A program made the position numbers and the translations under genes. A stretch of DNA of 64,000 nucleotides, from positions 186,001-250,000 of the forward strand of contig JODU01000005.1 in NCBI GenBank assembly GCA_000720845.1, read 5' to 3'. The first letter of the stretch is position 1; each line of letters starts with the position of its first letter. Under the pieces are notes generated by a model. The model made no database searches, had not been told where the DNA came from, and worked only from the letters and a program-made list of their open reading frames with translations. Origin of the DNA: Kitasatospora aureofaciens (GTDB taxonomy: Bacteria; Actinomycetota; Actinomycetes; Streptomycetales; Streptomycetaceae). Positions 1 to 9,020 of the stretch are shown here, piece after piece.

Positions 1-897
1 CTCGTGCAGGATCGTCGCCGCCCGCACCTCGTACGCGGCGTCCGTCACCTTGGAGCGGAACACGTACTGGTCCCGGATGGTCACCGCGCCCGCGTTCTCC
101 ATCGCGCCCGCGTTGAACTCCGGCACGAAGAGCTGGTCGTACTTCTTGAACGGGTACGGGTAGTCGAACTTCTCCTGGAACCAGTCGAAGCCCTGCCGGG
201 TGACGTCGAAGACGGCGTCCGCGTCGAGGTGCTCGGCCAGCGACGGACGGCAGTAGATGCCGAGCGGCACCGACTGGCCGTCCTTCTCGTACACGCTGTG
301 CACCGAGTGGTACGGGCCGACGATCAGCGCCGTGATGTACGACGAGATCCGCGGGGTCGGCTCGAACTCCCAGACGTTGTCCTTCGGCTCGGGCGTCGGC
401 GAGTTGGAGATGACCGTCCAGCCCTCGGGGGCCTTCACGGTGAACTGGAACGTCGCCTTCAGGTCCGGCTGCTCGAAGCTCGCGAAGACCCGGCGCGCGT
501 CCGGCACCTCGAACTGCGTGTACAGGTACGCCTGGTCGTCCACCGGATCGACGAACCGGTGCAGACCCTCACCGGTGTTGGTGTACGCGCAGTCCGCGGC
601 CACGCGCAGGATGTTGCGCCCCGGCAGCAGCCCCGGCAGGGCGATGCGGGAGTCCTGGAACACCTCGGCCACATCGAGGGCGTCGCCGTTCAGCGTCACC
701 TCGTGGACCGTCGGCGCGACCAGGTCGATGAAGGACTCGCCGCCGCCCTCGGCGACATCGAAGCGCACCGTGGTCACGGACCGGTAGGTGCCGCCCTCCT
801 GCGCGCCGGTGAGGTCGAGATCGATCTCGTACGAGTCAACGGTCAGCAGCGTCGCCCGCTGCCGCGCCTCTTCGCGAGTCAGGTTTGTGCCAGGCAC
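1..897 (-). CDS. pepN: Aminopeptidase N, M1 family (N-terminal part, cut by window edge)
   Basis: This is the N-terminal 299 codons of an M1 zinc metallopeptidase that removes N-terminal residues from peptides in the cytoplasm. The start is GTG at 897 with a GAGGAG Shine-Dalgarno about 10 nt upstream. The N-terminal beta domain includes FEQPDLKA, followed by the substrate-anchoring GAMEN motif in GAMENAG. The last two visible residues are His-Glu, the first half of the HExxH zinc site, so catalysis itself cannot be checked. It is closely similar over its whole length to the second pepN at 10319-12901, including the start MPG.NL. It is divergent from the DUF1203 gene. Family assignment is secure; the division of labour between the two copies is unknown. 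Confidence 0.93.
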   Translation of the reverse strand, partial: MPGTNLTREEARQRATLLTVDSYEIDLDLTGAQEGGTYRSVTTVRFDVAEGGGESFIDLVAPTVHEVTLNGDALDVAEVFQDSRIALPGLLPGRNILRVAADCAYTNTGEGLHRFVDPVDDQAYLYTQFEVPDARRVFASFEQPDLKATFQFTVKAPEGWTVISNSPTPEPKDNVWEFEPTPRISSYITALIVGPYHSVHSVYEKDGQSVPLGIYCRPSLAEHLDADAVFDVTRQGFDWFQEKFDYPYPFKKYDQLFVPEFNAGAMENAGAVTIRDQYVFRSKVTDAAYEVRAATILHE

Positions 898-1010
898 GCG
901 GTCATCTCCTCGTTATGTGTGGGTTGCGCCATCCTTCCACGTGACCTGTGTCCAACGCGATGTCCGTTTCCCGCCGGTGCCCGGGGCCCGCGCGCGCGAG
1001 CCTGGACCCC

Positions 1011-1490
1011 ATGAACGGCTACTGCGCACACCCCGTCCCGCCCGTCGCCCTCAAGGAACTGCGCGCCACCGACGACGCGGGCCGCGTCCCCGCCCCCTTC
1101 ACCGACGACGAGGGCGGCGCACCCCTGCGCTGCTGCCTGCGCCACAGCCGCGCCGGCGAGCGCATCGCCCTGGTCTCCTACGCCCCGCTGCGCCGCTGGG
1201 CGGCGGAGACGGGCGCCGACCCGGGCGCCTACGACGAGCAGGGCCCCGTCTTCATCCACGCCGACGACTGCGCGGGACCGGAGGAGACGGAGGGCCTGCC
1301 CTTCACCAACTCGCACCGCACCGTGCGTCGCTACTGCGCCCAGGGGCGCATCCTGGGCGGACGCCTGGTCGCGTCCGCCGACGGCTTCGCACCCGCCCTC
1401 CGGGAAGCGTTCGACGACCCGGCCGTGGCGTTCGTCCACGTCCGGGCCGTCGAGTACGGCTGCTTCCTCTACGAGGTCAGGCGGGGCTGA
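1011..1490 (+). CDS. DUF1203 family protein
   Basis: A 159-residue soluble protein of unknown function. The sequence has the features I associate with DUF1203: an N-terminal RCCLR segment, a central AGERIALVSYAPL stretch, GPVFIHADDC, and a C-terminal AVEYGCFLYEV. I see no signal peptide or membrane segment. I chose ATG 1011 because the family homology begins right after it; an open frame continues upstream to 948 but codes a Pro/Arg-rich stretch. No clear Shine-Dalgarno precedes this ATG, so the transcript may be leaderless. It converges on asd with only 9 nt between the stop codons. The biochemical role is not known. Confidence 0.75.
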   Translation: MNGYCAHPVPPVALKELRATDDAGRVPAPFTDDEGGAPLRCCLRHSRAGERIALVSYAPLRRWAAETGADPGAYDEQGPVFIHADDCAGPEETEGLPFTNSHRTVRRYCAQGRILGGRLVASADGFAPALREAFDDPAVAFVHVRAVEYGCFLYEVRRG

Positions 1491-1499
1491 CCCCGGTCG

Positions 1500-2516
1500 T
1501 CAGCCCTTCAGCTCCGCCGCCACCAGCTCCGCGATCTGCACCGCGTTCAGGGCCGCGCCCTTGCGCAGGTTGTCGTTGGAGACGAACAGGGCGAGGCCGT
1601 TGTCCACGGTCTCGTCCTGGCGGATGCGGCCCACGTACGACGGGTCCTGGCCGGCCGCCTCCAGCGGGGTCGGCACCTCGGTGAGCGCGACGCCGGGGGC
1701 GCCGGCCAGCAGCTCCTTGGCGCGCTCGACGCTGATCGGGCGGGCGAATCGGGCGTTGATCTGCAGGGAGTGGCCGCTGAAGACGGGCACGCGCACACAG
1801 GTGCCCGACACCTTCAGCTCCGGGATCTCCAGGATCTTGCGAGACTCGTTGCGTAGCTTCTGCTCCTCGTCCGTCTCGTGCAGACCGTCGTCGACGATGG
1901 AACCGGCCAGCGGCAGCACGTTGTACGCGATCGGCGCCACGTACTTGTCCGGCTCCGGGAACTGAACGGCCGAGCCGTCGTGGGTCAGCTTGGGGGCGTC
2001 CGCGCCCACCTTCTGGACCTGCTCGAACAGCTCGTCCACACCGGCCAGGCCGGAACCGGACACCGCCTGGTAGGTGGCGACGACGAGGGCTTCGAGGCCC
2101 GCCTCCGCGTGCAGCGGACGCAGCACCGGCATCGCGGCCATCGTGGTGCAGTTCGGGTTGGCGATGATGCCCTTGGGGCGGTCGGCGATCGCGTGCGGGT
2201 TCACCTCGGAGACCACCAGGGGCACCTCGGGGTCGCGGCGCCAGGCGGAGGAGTTGTCGATCACGACGGGGCCCTGCGAGGCGACCTTTTCGGCCAGCGC
2301 CTTGGAGGTGGCGCCGCCCGCCGAGAACAGCACGATGTCGAGCCCGGAGTAGTCGGCGGTGGCCGCGTCCTCCACCGTCACGCCGTCCAGCTCCTTGCCG
2401 GCACTGCGCGCCGAGGCGAACAGGCGCAGTTCGGTGACCGGGAAGTCGCGCTCCGTGAGGATCCTGCGCATGACCGTGCCCACCTGACCGGTGGCTCCGA
2501 CGATTCCGACCCTCAC
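1500..2516 (-). CDS. asd: Aspartate-semialdehyde dehydrogenase
   Basis: This 338-residue enzyme reduces beta-aspartyl phosphate to aspartate semialdehyde with NADPH, the branch point to lysine/diaminopimelate, threonine, methionine and isoleucine. The N-terminal GATGQVG (residues 7-13) is the nucleotide-binding loop. NPNCTT places the catalytic cysteine at residue 123, and the downstream HSLQ segment is also typical. The length matches the family. The start is GTG 2516, with GGAGAAGGAG just upstream; an in-frame extension to 2939 lacks family similarity. No lysC (aspartokinase) is adjacent in this window, so the gene appears to be transcribed alone. The assignment is firm. Confidence 0.96.
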   Translation of the reverse strand: MRVGIVGATGQVGTVMRRILTERDFPVTELRLFASARSAGKELDGVTVEDAATADYSGLDIVLFSAGGATSKALAEKVASQGPVVIDNSSAWRRDPEVPLVVSEVNPHAIADRPKGIIANPNCTTMAAMPVLRPLHAEAGLEALVVATYQAVSGSGLAGVDELFEQVQKVGADAPKLTHDGSAVQFPEPDKYVAPIAYNVLPLAGSIVDDGLHETDEEQKLRNESRKILEIPELKVSGTCVRVPVFSGHSLQINARFARPISVERAKELLAGAPGVALTEVPTPLEAAGQDPSYVGRIRQDETVDNGLALFVSNDNLRKGAALNAVQIAELVAAELKG

Positions 2517-2866
2517 GGTGACTCCTTCTCCGTTCGTGCGCGTGCCCTCACGCGCGCTTTGCTCGGCCGAGACTTTTCCATCATGGGGCGAAGCCCGGCC
2601 CGCCTGTCCAATCCTTTGCGCGGTGTGCCCGCGCACCGGGACGCGGCGACCGGGGCGATGGGTGTGGTCCTTGCGCACGAAGCCCGGCTGAGCTGCAGAA
2701 ATTCCGTCGCCCCGCCCCCGCGCCGCAAGCTGTGCTGTTCCGCCCCTGCCCATCCCTTCCCACCGCACACGACGATGTGACGTACGCCTCGCACCGAAAG
2801 GCGGCCGCACGGGCGAACGTTTCGGGCGCCTCGCGCGTCCTAGGGGAAACGTGGCCCGGGGGAGGG
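2517..2866. other. Divergent intergenic region between asd and sigma-factor gene
   Basis: About 350 bp separates the divergent asd and sigma-factor starts. I find no convincing gene: open frames are short and mutually overlapping on both strands. The asd leader holds a small GGGC-GAA-GCCC hairpin near 2585-2595 and the GGAGAAGGAG ribosome site next to 2516. On the sigma side, GAAC at 2815-2818 followed about 20 nt later by CGTCC resembles an ECF-type -35/-10 pair, which would fit autoregulation, but the match is weak. No riboswitch-like structure for lysine was recognised upstream of asd. Confidence 0.4.
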
Positions 2867-3403
2867 GTGGCTTTGCTGCGCGGACGGATCCGCCGCGGCC
2901 AGGAGGACGGCGTACGCGACGACCCCCTGGACGCGGCACAGGAACGCCGGGTGCGGGCGGTGCTGGCGCTCGGCGGGGTGCCGCAGGCGGACCTGCCGGA
3001 CGGGGTGCAGCAGGTCCGGCTGCGGCTGCTGGAGCGGACGGCCAGTGGCCGCGAGGCGCCGCGCGACGTGTCCGCCTGGGCGGCGGTCGTCGCCTCCAAC
3101 CTGGCCATGGACTGGCACCGGGCCAGGCGCCGCCAGGACCGGCTCGGGGAACGCCTGGCCGCGCTGCGCCAGACGGAGCACCCCGGCGACGAGGACAGCA
3201 GCGTCCTGTCCCTTGCGATCGCCCAGGGCCTGGACGAGCTGCCGGACGCCCAGCGCCAGGTCCTCGTCCTGCGCTTCTACGCCGACCTTCCGGTGCGCGG
3301 CATCGCCGAGGAGCTGGGCATCCCCGAGGGCACGGTCAAGAGCAGGCTGCACGCGGCGGTACGGGCCCTGCGCGCCCGCCTGCACGAGGACGAGGTGGTG
3401 TGA
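2867..3403 (+). CDS. RNA polymerase sigma-70 family (ECF-like) sigma factor
   Basis: A 178-residue sigma factor with regions 2 and 4 only. Region 2 is recognisable around DVSAWAAVVASNLAMDWHRARRR. Region 4 is LDELPDAQRQVLVLRFYADL followed by the helix-turn-helix IAEELGIPEGTVKSRLHAAV. The start is uncertain: GTG 2867 overlaps the GGGGGAGGGG purine tract, while TTG 2873 would have better spacing from it. The gene ends one base before the next start (TGA then G then ATG), so the two are co-transcribed and probably translationally coupled, which suggests the downstream membrane protein controls or works with this factor. Which promoters it recognises cannot be told from the sequence. Confidence 0.87.
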   Translation: MALLRGRIRRGQEDGVRDDPLDAAQERRVRAVLALGGVPQADLPDGVQQVRLRLLERTASGREAPRDVSAWAAVVASNLAMDWHRARRRQDRLGERLAALRQTEHPGDEDSSVLSLAIAQGLDELPDAQRQVLVLRFYADLPVRGIAEELGIPEGTVKSRLHAAVRALRARLHEDEVV

Positions 3404-3404
3404 G

Positions 3405-4148
3405 ATGGCCGCCGAACAGCACCCCGGTGGGTACGACGCGCTGATGGCCGCGATCACGGGCGAGCCGCTGCCGCCGGACGCGGGCGCGGACGCCCGCGGC
3501 GAGTACCGGTCGGCGACGGCCGACGTGGCGCTGCTGCGGGAGCAGCTGAACCTGCTGGGCGACGCCCTGGGCGACGCGGTTCCGGAAGAGCGCCCGGCTC
3601 CGGTTCCGGCCCGGCTCCCGGCCCCGCGCCGCCACCGCCCCTTCCGCCTCGCCCTCGGCGTCCTCGCGGCGGCCTGCGCGGGAGTCGTCGTCACGGGCCT
3701 GGGCTGGCTGGTCGTGCAGAGCGGCAGTGGTGCCTCCGACGACGCGGCGAGCGGCAGCGCGGCCGACAAGTCCGCGGCCCGGCCGGACGGTCCGTCGGCG
3801 GGCCAGGAGGCCGCCGCGGTCTTCGGCACCCCCCGCTACCTCGCCTGCGCCCGGCTGGTCGCCGAGGGCACGGTGACCGCCGCCGAACCGGTGCCGGGGG
3901 CGGCACGGCACCGGATCACGCTCCGCGTGACACACGCCTACGCGCCGCAGGGGAGTCCCGCGCCGACGACGACGTTCGTCCTCGACGACCACCTCGCCCG
4001 GCTCGGCCCCGGCGACCGGGTCCTGGTCGGCGGCCTCCGGGACCGGCCCACCGCGGACACGGTGATCACCGGTGACCGGAACATCGCCACCGCCCGCGCC
4101 CGGGTCACCGCCTCCCTCCCCGAGGCCCGCACCCTCACCTGCGACTGA
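3405..4148 (+). CDS. Single-pass membrane protein coupled to sigma factor (possible anti-sigma or effector)
   Basis: A 247-residue protein with an acidic N-terminal cytoplasmic part, one strongly hydrophobic segment at about residues 79-104, then a Ser/Ala/Asp-rich linker and an extracytoplasmic domain of about 115 residues containing FVLDDHLARLGPGDRVLVGG. The ATG begins 2 nt after the sigma-factor stop. Position and topology resemble anti-sigma factors, but the HxxxCxxC zinc motif of the common ZAS class is absent, and the only cysteines are one in the membrane segment, one in the external domain and one near the C-terminus. I recognise no enzyme family. It may be a sensor partner of the sigma factor; this is inferred from position alone. 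Confidence 0.7.
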   Translation: MAAEQHPGGYDALMAAITGEPLPPDAGADARGEYRSATADVALLREQLNLLGDALGDAVPEERPAPVPARLPAPRRHRPFRLALGVLAAACAGVVVTGLGWLVVQSGSGASDDAASGSAADKSAARPDGPSAGQEAAAVFGTPRYLACARLVAEGTVTAAEPVPGAARHRITLRVTHAYAPQGSPAPTTTFVLDDHLARLGPGDRVLVGGLRDRPTADTVITGDRNIATARARVTASLPEARTLTCD

Positions 4149-4244
4149 CCGCGCCGAGAGGCACACCGAGCAGCACAGCGAGGAGCACGCGGAAGGGACG
4201 GACGCCCGACCCGGCACGCCCGCCCCTCCCCGTACCGCACCGGA

Positions 4245-7200
4245 CTACGGCACGACCTTCCCGATCCGCACGCTGCCGAGGCCCGCGACCGTGCCGTGGG
4301 CGTTGACCAGCCGGACCCGGCCGAAGAACTCGCGGCCCTCGGGGGCGGCGGCCAGGGCCGTGACGCTGCCGGAGACCGTCGCCGAGTCGCCGGTGCCGAG
4401 CTTCACCGGCGCCGAGCCGTCCACGGTGACCGAGCCGAGGGTGTCGGCGAAGTACACGTCCCGGTAGTCGTACTGAGTGCTGCCGGAGGGCACCGAGTAG
4501 CCCGCGACCTCGACGGTGTACGTACCGGCGGCCGGCTTCGCGACGGAGACCGACTCCTCCGAGTCGCCGTCGGCGGACTGGGCGACGACGGCGCCGTCCT
4601 CGCCGTAGACCGTCAGGTCCAGGTCGGCGGCCGCGTCGGAGACGCCCCCGATGGCGACGTCCAGCGACTCGGCGCCCTCGGGCACCTCGATCGTGGAGGT
4701 GGCCGTGTCACCCTGCTCGATCGTCGGACGGGACGTCTCGGAGGAGCCGAGCGGGCCGCCGACCAGCTTGCCGTCGAGCGGGGCGTACCGGTTGGTCACC
4801 GTCCAGGAGGCGTCGGCCGGGGTGCCGGCCTTGGCCTCGGGCACGGTGACGACCTCCGGGTCGAAGGACGCGCCGAGCACGGTGACGTCGAGCTGGTAGG
4901 GGTTGTCCAGGAGCGGCGAGGTGCGCCGGGCCTCGACCTCGACCTCCCAGACGCCGGGCTGCGGGTCGGCGTACGCCCGCACGTCGGGGCGGCAGCCGTT
5001 GCCGTCGAGGTAGTTGTTGTAGCAGTACGGCGTGGAGGTGTTGTCGACCGGGACGCCGTAGGGATGCAGGGAGATGAACCGGGTCTGGCTCCCGCCCTTG
5101 AGCCCGCCGATCGCCACCTCCAGCGCCTTCGCGCCCTCGGGGACGGTCACGAAGTAGGACCTGGTGGCGTTGCGCTGCACCGAGCCCTTCGCGGAGAAGT
5201 CGTACTTCAGCGGGGCCGAGACGACGACCGTGGTCAGGACCTGCTTGTCGACGCCCTGGGTGCGCGGGTCGTCGACCTCCAGGATCGCGCTCTTGAGACC
5301 GGCGGAACCCGGCCGTGCCTCGACCTTGACCGTGACCGGCTTGTTCAGCGGCAGGTACACCTCGTCCCGTCCGGCGATCCGGAAGGTGTGTTCCGCGTTG
5401 TTCTCGAGGTCCAGCTCGTGCCGGACCGGCCGGTCGGCGCCGGTGGTGCGGGTGAGCGTGATCTCGTACGTCTTCTTCTGCCCGGCCTTCAGGCCGCCCT
5501 CGCGGTCGTAGAGGCCGGTGCCGCGGCCCGGGGTCGCCAGGGCCTGGTCGATCGCGGTGTCGACCGGCGCCTCGACCGTGTACTCGTGGGCGGTGGCGCC
5601 GCGCCGGACCGCCTTCCAGGCGTCGGGGACGTCGATCAGGCCCGCGCCCTCCTCGTACGCCTGCGCGCCCTTGATGTGGTCGGCGGTGGAGGTCAGCGCC
5701 GTCCGCAGCTTCGCCGGGGTCAGGTCGATGCGGGCCTGCTTCGCCGCCGACAGCAGCAGCGCCGAGGCGCCGGCGGCCTGCGGCGACGCCATCGAGGTGC
5801 CCTGGAGCATGCCGTAACCGGCGGGCAGGTCGTAGCCCGCCTCCGGGACCGGGGCGCCGGGCATCCAGGTCTGGATGGAGTTGACCGCCGCGCCGGGCGC
5901 GGTCAGCGTCGGTGTGAAGCCGCCGTCCTCACGTGGGCCGCGCGAGGAGAACGGCATCATCGCGTACTTGGTCTGCACCGCGGAGCCGTAGTTGGCGGCC
6001 CAGGTCTCGCGGGAGATGGACGCGCCGACCGAGATCACCTTGTCGGCGAGGCCGGGGTCGCCGATGGTGTTGGCGCCGGGGCCGGAGTTGCCCGCGGAGA
6101 TGACCAGCTGCACGCCGTAGGTGTCGATGAGGCGGGTGTACAGCAGGGCGCGCGCGTTGGCACCGTCGTTGAGGGCGGGCAGGCCGCCGATCGACATGTT
6201 GACGATGTCGACGCCGCGGTTGATGACGAGGTCCGCCATGCCCTCGGTGAGCGCGATGTTGGTGCAGCCGCCGCTCCAGGTGCAGGCGCGGGAGGAGACG
6301 ATCTTCGCGCCGGGCGCGGCGCCGTCCATCTTGCCGCCGAACAGCCCGTTGGCGGCGGCGAGTCCGGCGACGTGCGTGCCGTGCTCGGACTCGATGACGC
6401 CGATGTTGACGAAGTCGGCCTTGGCGCCCGCGGCGTTGTAGGTGACGTCCTTGCGGATCTCGACCACGAAGGGCTGGCGCTCGGCCACGTCCGTCGTGGG
6501 GTCGTCGGTGCCGAAGTACCCGACCTGGAAGCCGTCCTTGTAGGGCTTCATCGGGGTGTCGTCGGAGAAGTCGTGGTTGTTGTTCAGGTCGACACGGACC
6601 GTGCCGGCCTGCGCGTCGTACAGGACGCCCCAGGAGTCGGTGGTGTCGCCGTCCCGGTTGGCGTCGCCCTTGGCGTCACCGCCGGTGGTGTACGACTCCA
6701 GGAAGGTGCTGACCCGGTAGGAGCCGGCGGGCGCCGTCCAGGTGCGGCCGTCGTAGGTGAAGGCCGGCCCGGAGACGGAGGTGGTCATCGGGCGCCAGGT
6801 GCGGTCGGCGTCGGCGACCGGGTCGGTGGCGGTGACCCAGTCGACGATCTTGCGCTCGCCGGTGGTGGTCTTCTGCAGCGCCGGATGGGCGAGGTCGACG
6901 CCCGAGTCGAGGATGCCGATGGTGACGCCGCGCCCGTCCGACTTCGGGTTCTTCTTCACGAAGTCGACGGCGCCCGTCTCGAAGGACGGGTTGTACGGGT
7001 TCTCGGCCGGGGTCGAGCGGTTCGGCGCCGGATAGGAACGGCCCTGGTGCGAGGCGCCCTCGGCCATGTCCGCGCTCGGCGTCGGGTCGTCCAGCGGGAT
7101 CTCGTCGCGCAGGTCGATGCCGTTCACCGAGGAGAGCTTCACGGCGGCGGCGATGGCCGAGTCCGCCTCGGCGGTGGGCACGGTGGCACGGACGTAGCCC

Positions 7201-7541
7201 AACTTGTCGTAGGTGCGGCCGACGCTGCCGCCGTCGACCGCGTCCAGCTCCTTCGCCACCTGCTCGGTCCGGCCCGGCGCGGTGGCGACCATCATCGTGA
7301 TGTTCTTCGCGCCGTCGGCCTTCGCCTCGGCGAGCAGGTCCGCGTCGTGGGAACCGAGCTTGTCGTGGGCGGACTTGACGGAGGCGTCGACGGGAGGCGC
7401 GGTCGTCACCGGGCCGTCGGCGGCGAGGGCCACGGGCACGGGCCCGATCGCGGCGAGCGCGGCGACGAGGCCCGTGGCGACGGCCAGGCGGGCCGCGCGT
7501 CTCGCGCCCGGTATCGGTTCGCGCTGGGGGCTGTTGGTCAT
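4245..7541 (-). CDS. Secreted subtilisin-like serine protease (S8) with C-terminal PPC-like domain
   Basis: A 1098-residue extracellular protease. An Arg-containing signal peptide ends near ALA-ADG (residue about 42), followed by a propeptide. The S8 triad is Asp212 (GILDSGVD), His387 (EHGTHVAG) and Ser583 (GTSMASP), with the oxyanion Asn in SAGNSG near 485. The roughly 175-residue gap between Asp and His is much longer than in subtilisin and includes an Asp/Asn-rich stretch. The C-terminus carries beta-rich modules, including a PPC-like domain with DLDLTVYGEDG and GTYTVEVAGY. ATG 7541 was preferred to ATG 7547 because AAGGG lies 6 nt before it. It is divergent from the next gene. Substrate is unknown; large Streptomyces subtilases of this kind degrade external protein. 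Confidence 0.92.
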   Translation of the reverse strand: MTNSPQREPIPGARRAARLAVATGLVAALAAIGPVPVALAADGPVTTAPPVDASVKSAHDKLGSHDADLLAEAKADGAKNITMMVATAPGRTEQVAKELDAVDGGSVGRTYDKLGYVRATVPTAEADSAIAAAVKLSSVNGIDLRDEIPLDDPTPSADMAEGASHQGRSYPAPNRSTPAENPYNPSFETGAVDFVKKNPKSDGRGVTIGILDSGVDLAHPALQKTTTGERKIVDWVTATDPVADADRTWRPMTTSVSGPAFTYDGRTWTAPAGSYRVSTFLESYTTGGDAKGDANRDGDTTDSWGVLYDAQAGTVRVDLNNNHDFSDDTPMKPYKDGFQVGYFGTDDPTTDVAERQPFVVEIRKDVTYNAAGAKADFVNIGVIESEHGTHVAGLAAANGLFGGKMDGAAPGAKIVSSRACTWSGGCTNIALTEGMADLVINRGVDIVNMSIGGLPALNDGANARALLYTRLIDTYGVQLVISAGNSGPGANTIGDPGLADKVISVGASISRETWAANYGSAVQTKYAMMPFSSRGPREDGGFTPTLTAPGAAVNSIQTWMPGAPVPEAGYDLPAGYGMLQGTSMASPQAAGASALLLSAAKQARIDLTPAKLRTALTSTADHIKGAQAYEEGAGLIDVPDAWKAVRRGATAHEYTVEAPVDTAIDQALATPGRGTGLYDREGGLKAGQKKTYEITLTRTTGADRPVRHELDLENNAEHTFRIAGRDEVYLPLNKPVTVKVEARPGSAGLKSAILEVDDPRTQGVDKQVLTTVVVSAPLKYDFSAKGSVQRNATRSYFVTVPEGAKALEVAIGGLKGGSQTRFISLHPYGVPVDNTSTPYCYNNYLDGNGCRPDVRAYADPQPGVWEVEVEARRTSPLLDNPYQLDVTVLGASFDPEVVTVPEAKAGTPADASWTVTNRYAPLDGKLVGGPLGSSETSRPTIEQGDTATSTIEVPEGAESLDVAIGGVSDAAADLDLTVYGEDGAVVAQSADGDSEESVSVAKPAAGTYTVEVAGYSVPSGSTQYDYRDVYFADTLGSVTVDGSAPVKLGTGDSATVSGSVTALAAAPEGREFFGRVRLVNAHGTVAGLGSVRIGKVVP

Positions 7542-7688
7542 CGGCATCCCTTGGGGTGAAGGAACGAGCGGTACGACCGAGGCCGATCGGCCCTGGCCGA
7601 GGCAGTCCGGAATCCGATCCCGGACGACCGCTCAGCTTTACTCAAGGGATCACTGATTGGGGAGAGTTGTCCGGGGCGAGAAGAGGGC

Positions 7689-7713
7689 ATGGCGTACTTC
7701 CGCCATACGCCAT
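7689..7713. promoter_or_regulatory. Inverted repeat in divergent promoter region (possible operator)
   Basis: ATGGCGTA at 7689-7696 and TACGCCAT at 7706-7713 form a perfect 8-bp inverted repeat with a 9-nt spacer. It sits near the middle of the 332-bp gap (7542-7873) between the divergent subtilase and the secreted hydrolase genes, where one regulator could serve both. The rest of that gap shows no gene; the right part contains only short overlapping frames. The two-turn spacing of arm centres (about 17 bp) suits a dimeric regulator, but no known binding consensus is matched. Confidence 0.45.
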
Positions 7714-7873
7714 CGGGGACACAAGGGGCGGGCCGTGACAATCCCATGGCCCGTACGGCACCGGTGCGGGTGAAATGGGGCCGAATCCTGTTCAACCGTC
7801 GCGGACCATGGCAACCCTCATGCGGTCGGTGCGGTCTCTCCCGGGACCGAGCAGTACCGAGGATGGGGAAGAC

Positions 7874-9013
7874 ATGACCGTACGCGTACGTTTCGCCCTG
7901 CTCGCGGCCACCGCCCTGGCCCTGTCGGCGGCCCTCGCGGGCCCCGCCGTGGCCGCGCCCGCCGCCACCGACGGCCACGACGCGACCCGCCGCGCCCTCC
8001 AGGCCGCCGTCGAGGACGGAGTGCCGGGGGTCACGGCGACCGCCCGCGACGGCCGCGGCACCTGGTCCCAGACCGCGGGAGTGGGCGACCTGCGCACCGG
8101 CGAGCCGCGCTCCGCGCGGGACCGCTACCGGGTCGGCAGCATCACCAAGACCTTCGTCGCCACCGTGCTGCTCCAACTGGAGGCCGAGGGCCGGCTCTCG
8201 CTCGACGACACGGTGGACGAGTGGCTGCCGGGCCTGGTCACGGGCCACGGCCACGACGGCGGCCGGATCACCCTGCGCCGGCTCCTCAACCACACCAGCG
8301 GCGTCTACGACTACACGGCCGACAAGGGATTCGCCCGTGACCACTTCCTCAAGGACGGCTTCTTCGAGCACCGCTACGACACGGTGACACCGCGTGAGCT
8401 GGTCGCGATCGCCATGGCCCACGGGCCGGACTTCGTATCCGGCGCCTCCTGGAACTACTCCAACACCAACTACGTCCTGGCCGGCCTGGTGATCGAGGAG
8501 GCCACCGGCCGCCCGTACGGCGATGAGGTGCGCCGCCGGATCATCGAGCCGCTGGGGCTGCGCGCCACCTCCATCCCGGGCACCCGCACCGGCCTGCCCG
8601 AGCCCAGCAGCCGGGCCTACTCCAAGCTGGCGCCGACGGCGACCGGCCCGACGTACGACGTCACGCGGCTCAACCCGTCCATCGCCGGCGCGTCGGGCGA
8701 GGCGGTCTCCAGCTCGGCCGACCTGAACCGCTTCTACACCGCCCTGTTCCGGGGCAGGCTGCTGCCCGCGAAGCAGCTGGCCGAGATGACGACCACGGTC
8801 CCCGCGCGGGAGGGCGCCGACTACGGACTCGGCCTGATCAAGCGCCGGCTGGACTGCGGAGTGACGGTCTGGGGGCACGCCGGGGGCATCCACGGCTCCT
8901 CCTCGGAGGCGGTGACGACCCGGGACGGCAGGCACGCGCTCGCCTTCAACTTCAACGGCGACTGGGCCGGCGACGCCGAGGCGGTGATCGAGGCCGAGTT
9001 CTGCGCCCGGTGA
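7874..9013 (+). CDS. Secreted serine hydrolase, beta-lactamase/DD-carboxypeptidase fold
   Basis: A 379-residue exported class-C-beta-lactamase-fold hydrolase. A signal peptide covers residues 1 to about 28 (ALAGPAVAAPA). The nucleophile motif SxxK is Ser89-Ile-Thr-Lys92, the second motif is Tyr195-Ser-Asn197, and the third is HAGG in VWGHAGGIHG. This set is typical of Streptomyces R61-like D-alanyl-D-alanine carboxypeptidases and of related esterases, and the sequence alone does not separate them. ATG 7874 was chosen because GGGGAAG precedes it and the signal peptide starts there; an upstream in-frame ATG at 7775 would spoil the export signal. It is divergent from the subtilase gene. Confidence 0.88.
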   Translation: MTVRVRFALLAATALALSAALAGPAVAAPAATDGHDATRRALQAAVEDGVPGVTATARDGRGTWSQTAGVGDLRTGEPRSARDRYRVGSITKTFVATVLLQLEAEGRLSLDDTVDEWLPGLVTGHGHDGGRITLRRLLNHTSGVYDYTADKGFARDHFLKDGFFEHRYDTVTPRELVAIAMAHGPDFVSGASWNYSNTNYVLAGLVIEEATGRPYGDEVRRRIIEPLGLRATSIPGTRTGLPEPSSRAYSKLAPTATGPTYDVTRLNPSIAGASGEAVSSSADLNRFYTALFRGRLLPAKQLAEMTTTVPAREGADYGLGLIKRRLDCGVTVWGHAGGIHGSSSEAVTTRDGRHALAFNFNGDWAGDAEAVIEAEFCAR

Positions 9014-9020
9014 GCGGGAC

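Noticed and set aside
2517..2700. A lysine riboswitch upstream of asd
   Set aside because: No long structured leader or conserved core was seen; only a small hairpin is present.
4296..7559. A plus-strand frame of 1087 codons opposite the subtilase
   Set aside because: The translation is Val/Gly/Arg-rich without motifs; the opposite strand has an intact catalytic triad and signal peptide.
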